This document shows positions 63,405 through 64,000 of a stretch of 64,000 nucleotides of DNA, in pieces. Where the stretch lies: contig CM070911.1 of assembly GCA_036417435.1 (NCBI GenBank), positions 5,952,001 through 6,016,000 on the forward strand, in the 5' to 3' direction. Each line of letters starts with the position of its first letter. Within the stretch, counting starts at the first letter, position 1. Under the pieces are notes generated by a model. The model did no database searches and had not been told where the DNA came from. It saw nothing but the letters and a program-made list of their open reading frames with translations. The position numbers and the translations under genes were made by a program. This stretch comes from Inia geoffrensis (Eukaryota > Chordata > Mammalia > Artiodactyla > Iniidae).

Positions 63405-64000
63405 GTGAGGTGCGTCTCCCAGGAGGGGGACAGCTCAGCCTGCCTGGACAGCCCTGCTCAGCGACAAGAAGGCACCACGGGAGCCCCCCCAGACGCACAG
63501 GAAGGCCTTCCCCTCGGGACATCTCACGGCTCCCTAAGTGGGGTGTGGGTCAACGTCAGCCCAGATCCCTAACAGTGATGGGACCTTTCCTAGGGACTAG
63601 GGCCGGTTCTAGAAAGGGACCACCTACTTCTCCTCACTCACTGGTCAGCGTTAAATGAGACCAGCTGAGTTTTAGTCCCGTATATTCCTGAACCAAGGAC
63701 ATTGTCTCAAGATCCATCAGAAAAGGCATCTCAGCTCTTGGTTTCTTCACTGATGGAGCTTTTCCGAAACCGCAGCCTCTCTGGCCCCTAAGGCCATGAC
63801 GGCTCCCTGGCAATATTCACCTCCAGGACCCCAGGGATCTCGGGGGTAACCTCCCCAAACTGCCCCGCAGCCCACCCATCCTTCGGCCCCTTTGCTGTGG
63901 GTTCGGCTCACACAGCCAGCACACCCCAGGAGCAAGGGGTCCCCTAGAAAATGTCCCTGGTAGCCTCCAGGGGCTCCAAAGTCTGCCTTTTAAGACTCCA
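63405..64000. other. Single-copy DNA to the window end
   Basis: The 200-codon frame through this part (63056-63658) mixes P/G/R-rich sequence and has no recognised domain. No repeat recognised. Confidence 0.4.

Overview
This is eukaryotic, mammalian nuclear DNA, almost certainly from a cetacean (whale or dolphin). The best evidence is five near-identical copies of a tRNA-derived SINE of the cetacean CHR type. Each has an RNA polymerase III A-box and B-box, an A-rich tail and target-site duplications. Several 5'-truncated L1 elements have the 3' ends typical of even-toothed ungulates and whales. The much older mammal-wide families MIR, L2, L1M, MaLR LTRs and Tigger/hAT DNA elements are also present. 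I saw no BovB or Bov-tA element, which argues against a ruminant.

I cannot support any complete protein-coding gene, rRNA, functional tRNA or CRISPR array. The window reads as intergenic or intronic DNA. Most long open frames lie in GC-rich single-copy DNA with no recognisable domain and overlap open frames on the other strand. The open frames with recognisable protein similarity are remnants of L1 ORF1 and ORF2. One 108-bp stretch near the right edge (63297-63404) has the layout of an internal exon and is the best lead for cellular coding sequence.

Layout: 0-15 kb is GC-rich, with MIR/L2 relics, an old L1 carrying a SINE (0.4-1.5 kb), a second SINE (5.4 kb), a young L1 tail (8.4 kb), a MIR split by L1 (12.8-13.3 kb) and an LTR with a long GATA tract (13.7-14.2 kb). 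At 15.8-16.9 kb a 5'-truncated L1 carries a SINE, and both insertions are bounded by clean target-site duplications. 17-26 kb is mostly single-copy, with a G-quadruplex motif, an antisense L1, an MLT1-type LTR and several microsatellites. 26.5-30.2 kb is LINE-rich and includes a Tigger-type MITE inside an L1 tail. 30-43 kb mixes single-copy DNA with MIRs, three LTRs, a SINE and a hAT-type MITE. 43.3-47.9 kb is an AT-rich block of ancient L1M with recognisable ORF1 and ORF2 endonuclease remnants. 48-64 kb is again GC-rich and contains an 82-bp tandem duplication split by an L1, two LTRs, one L1 and an inverted SINE.

Nothing here looks like a set of genes acting together. The value of the window is its layered insertion history, a few structured DNA motifs, several AT-rich non-repetitive islands that could be conserved regulatory elements, and one exon-like segment. 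Family names are assigned by recognising consensus features by eye, and element ends without target-site duplications are approximate.
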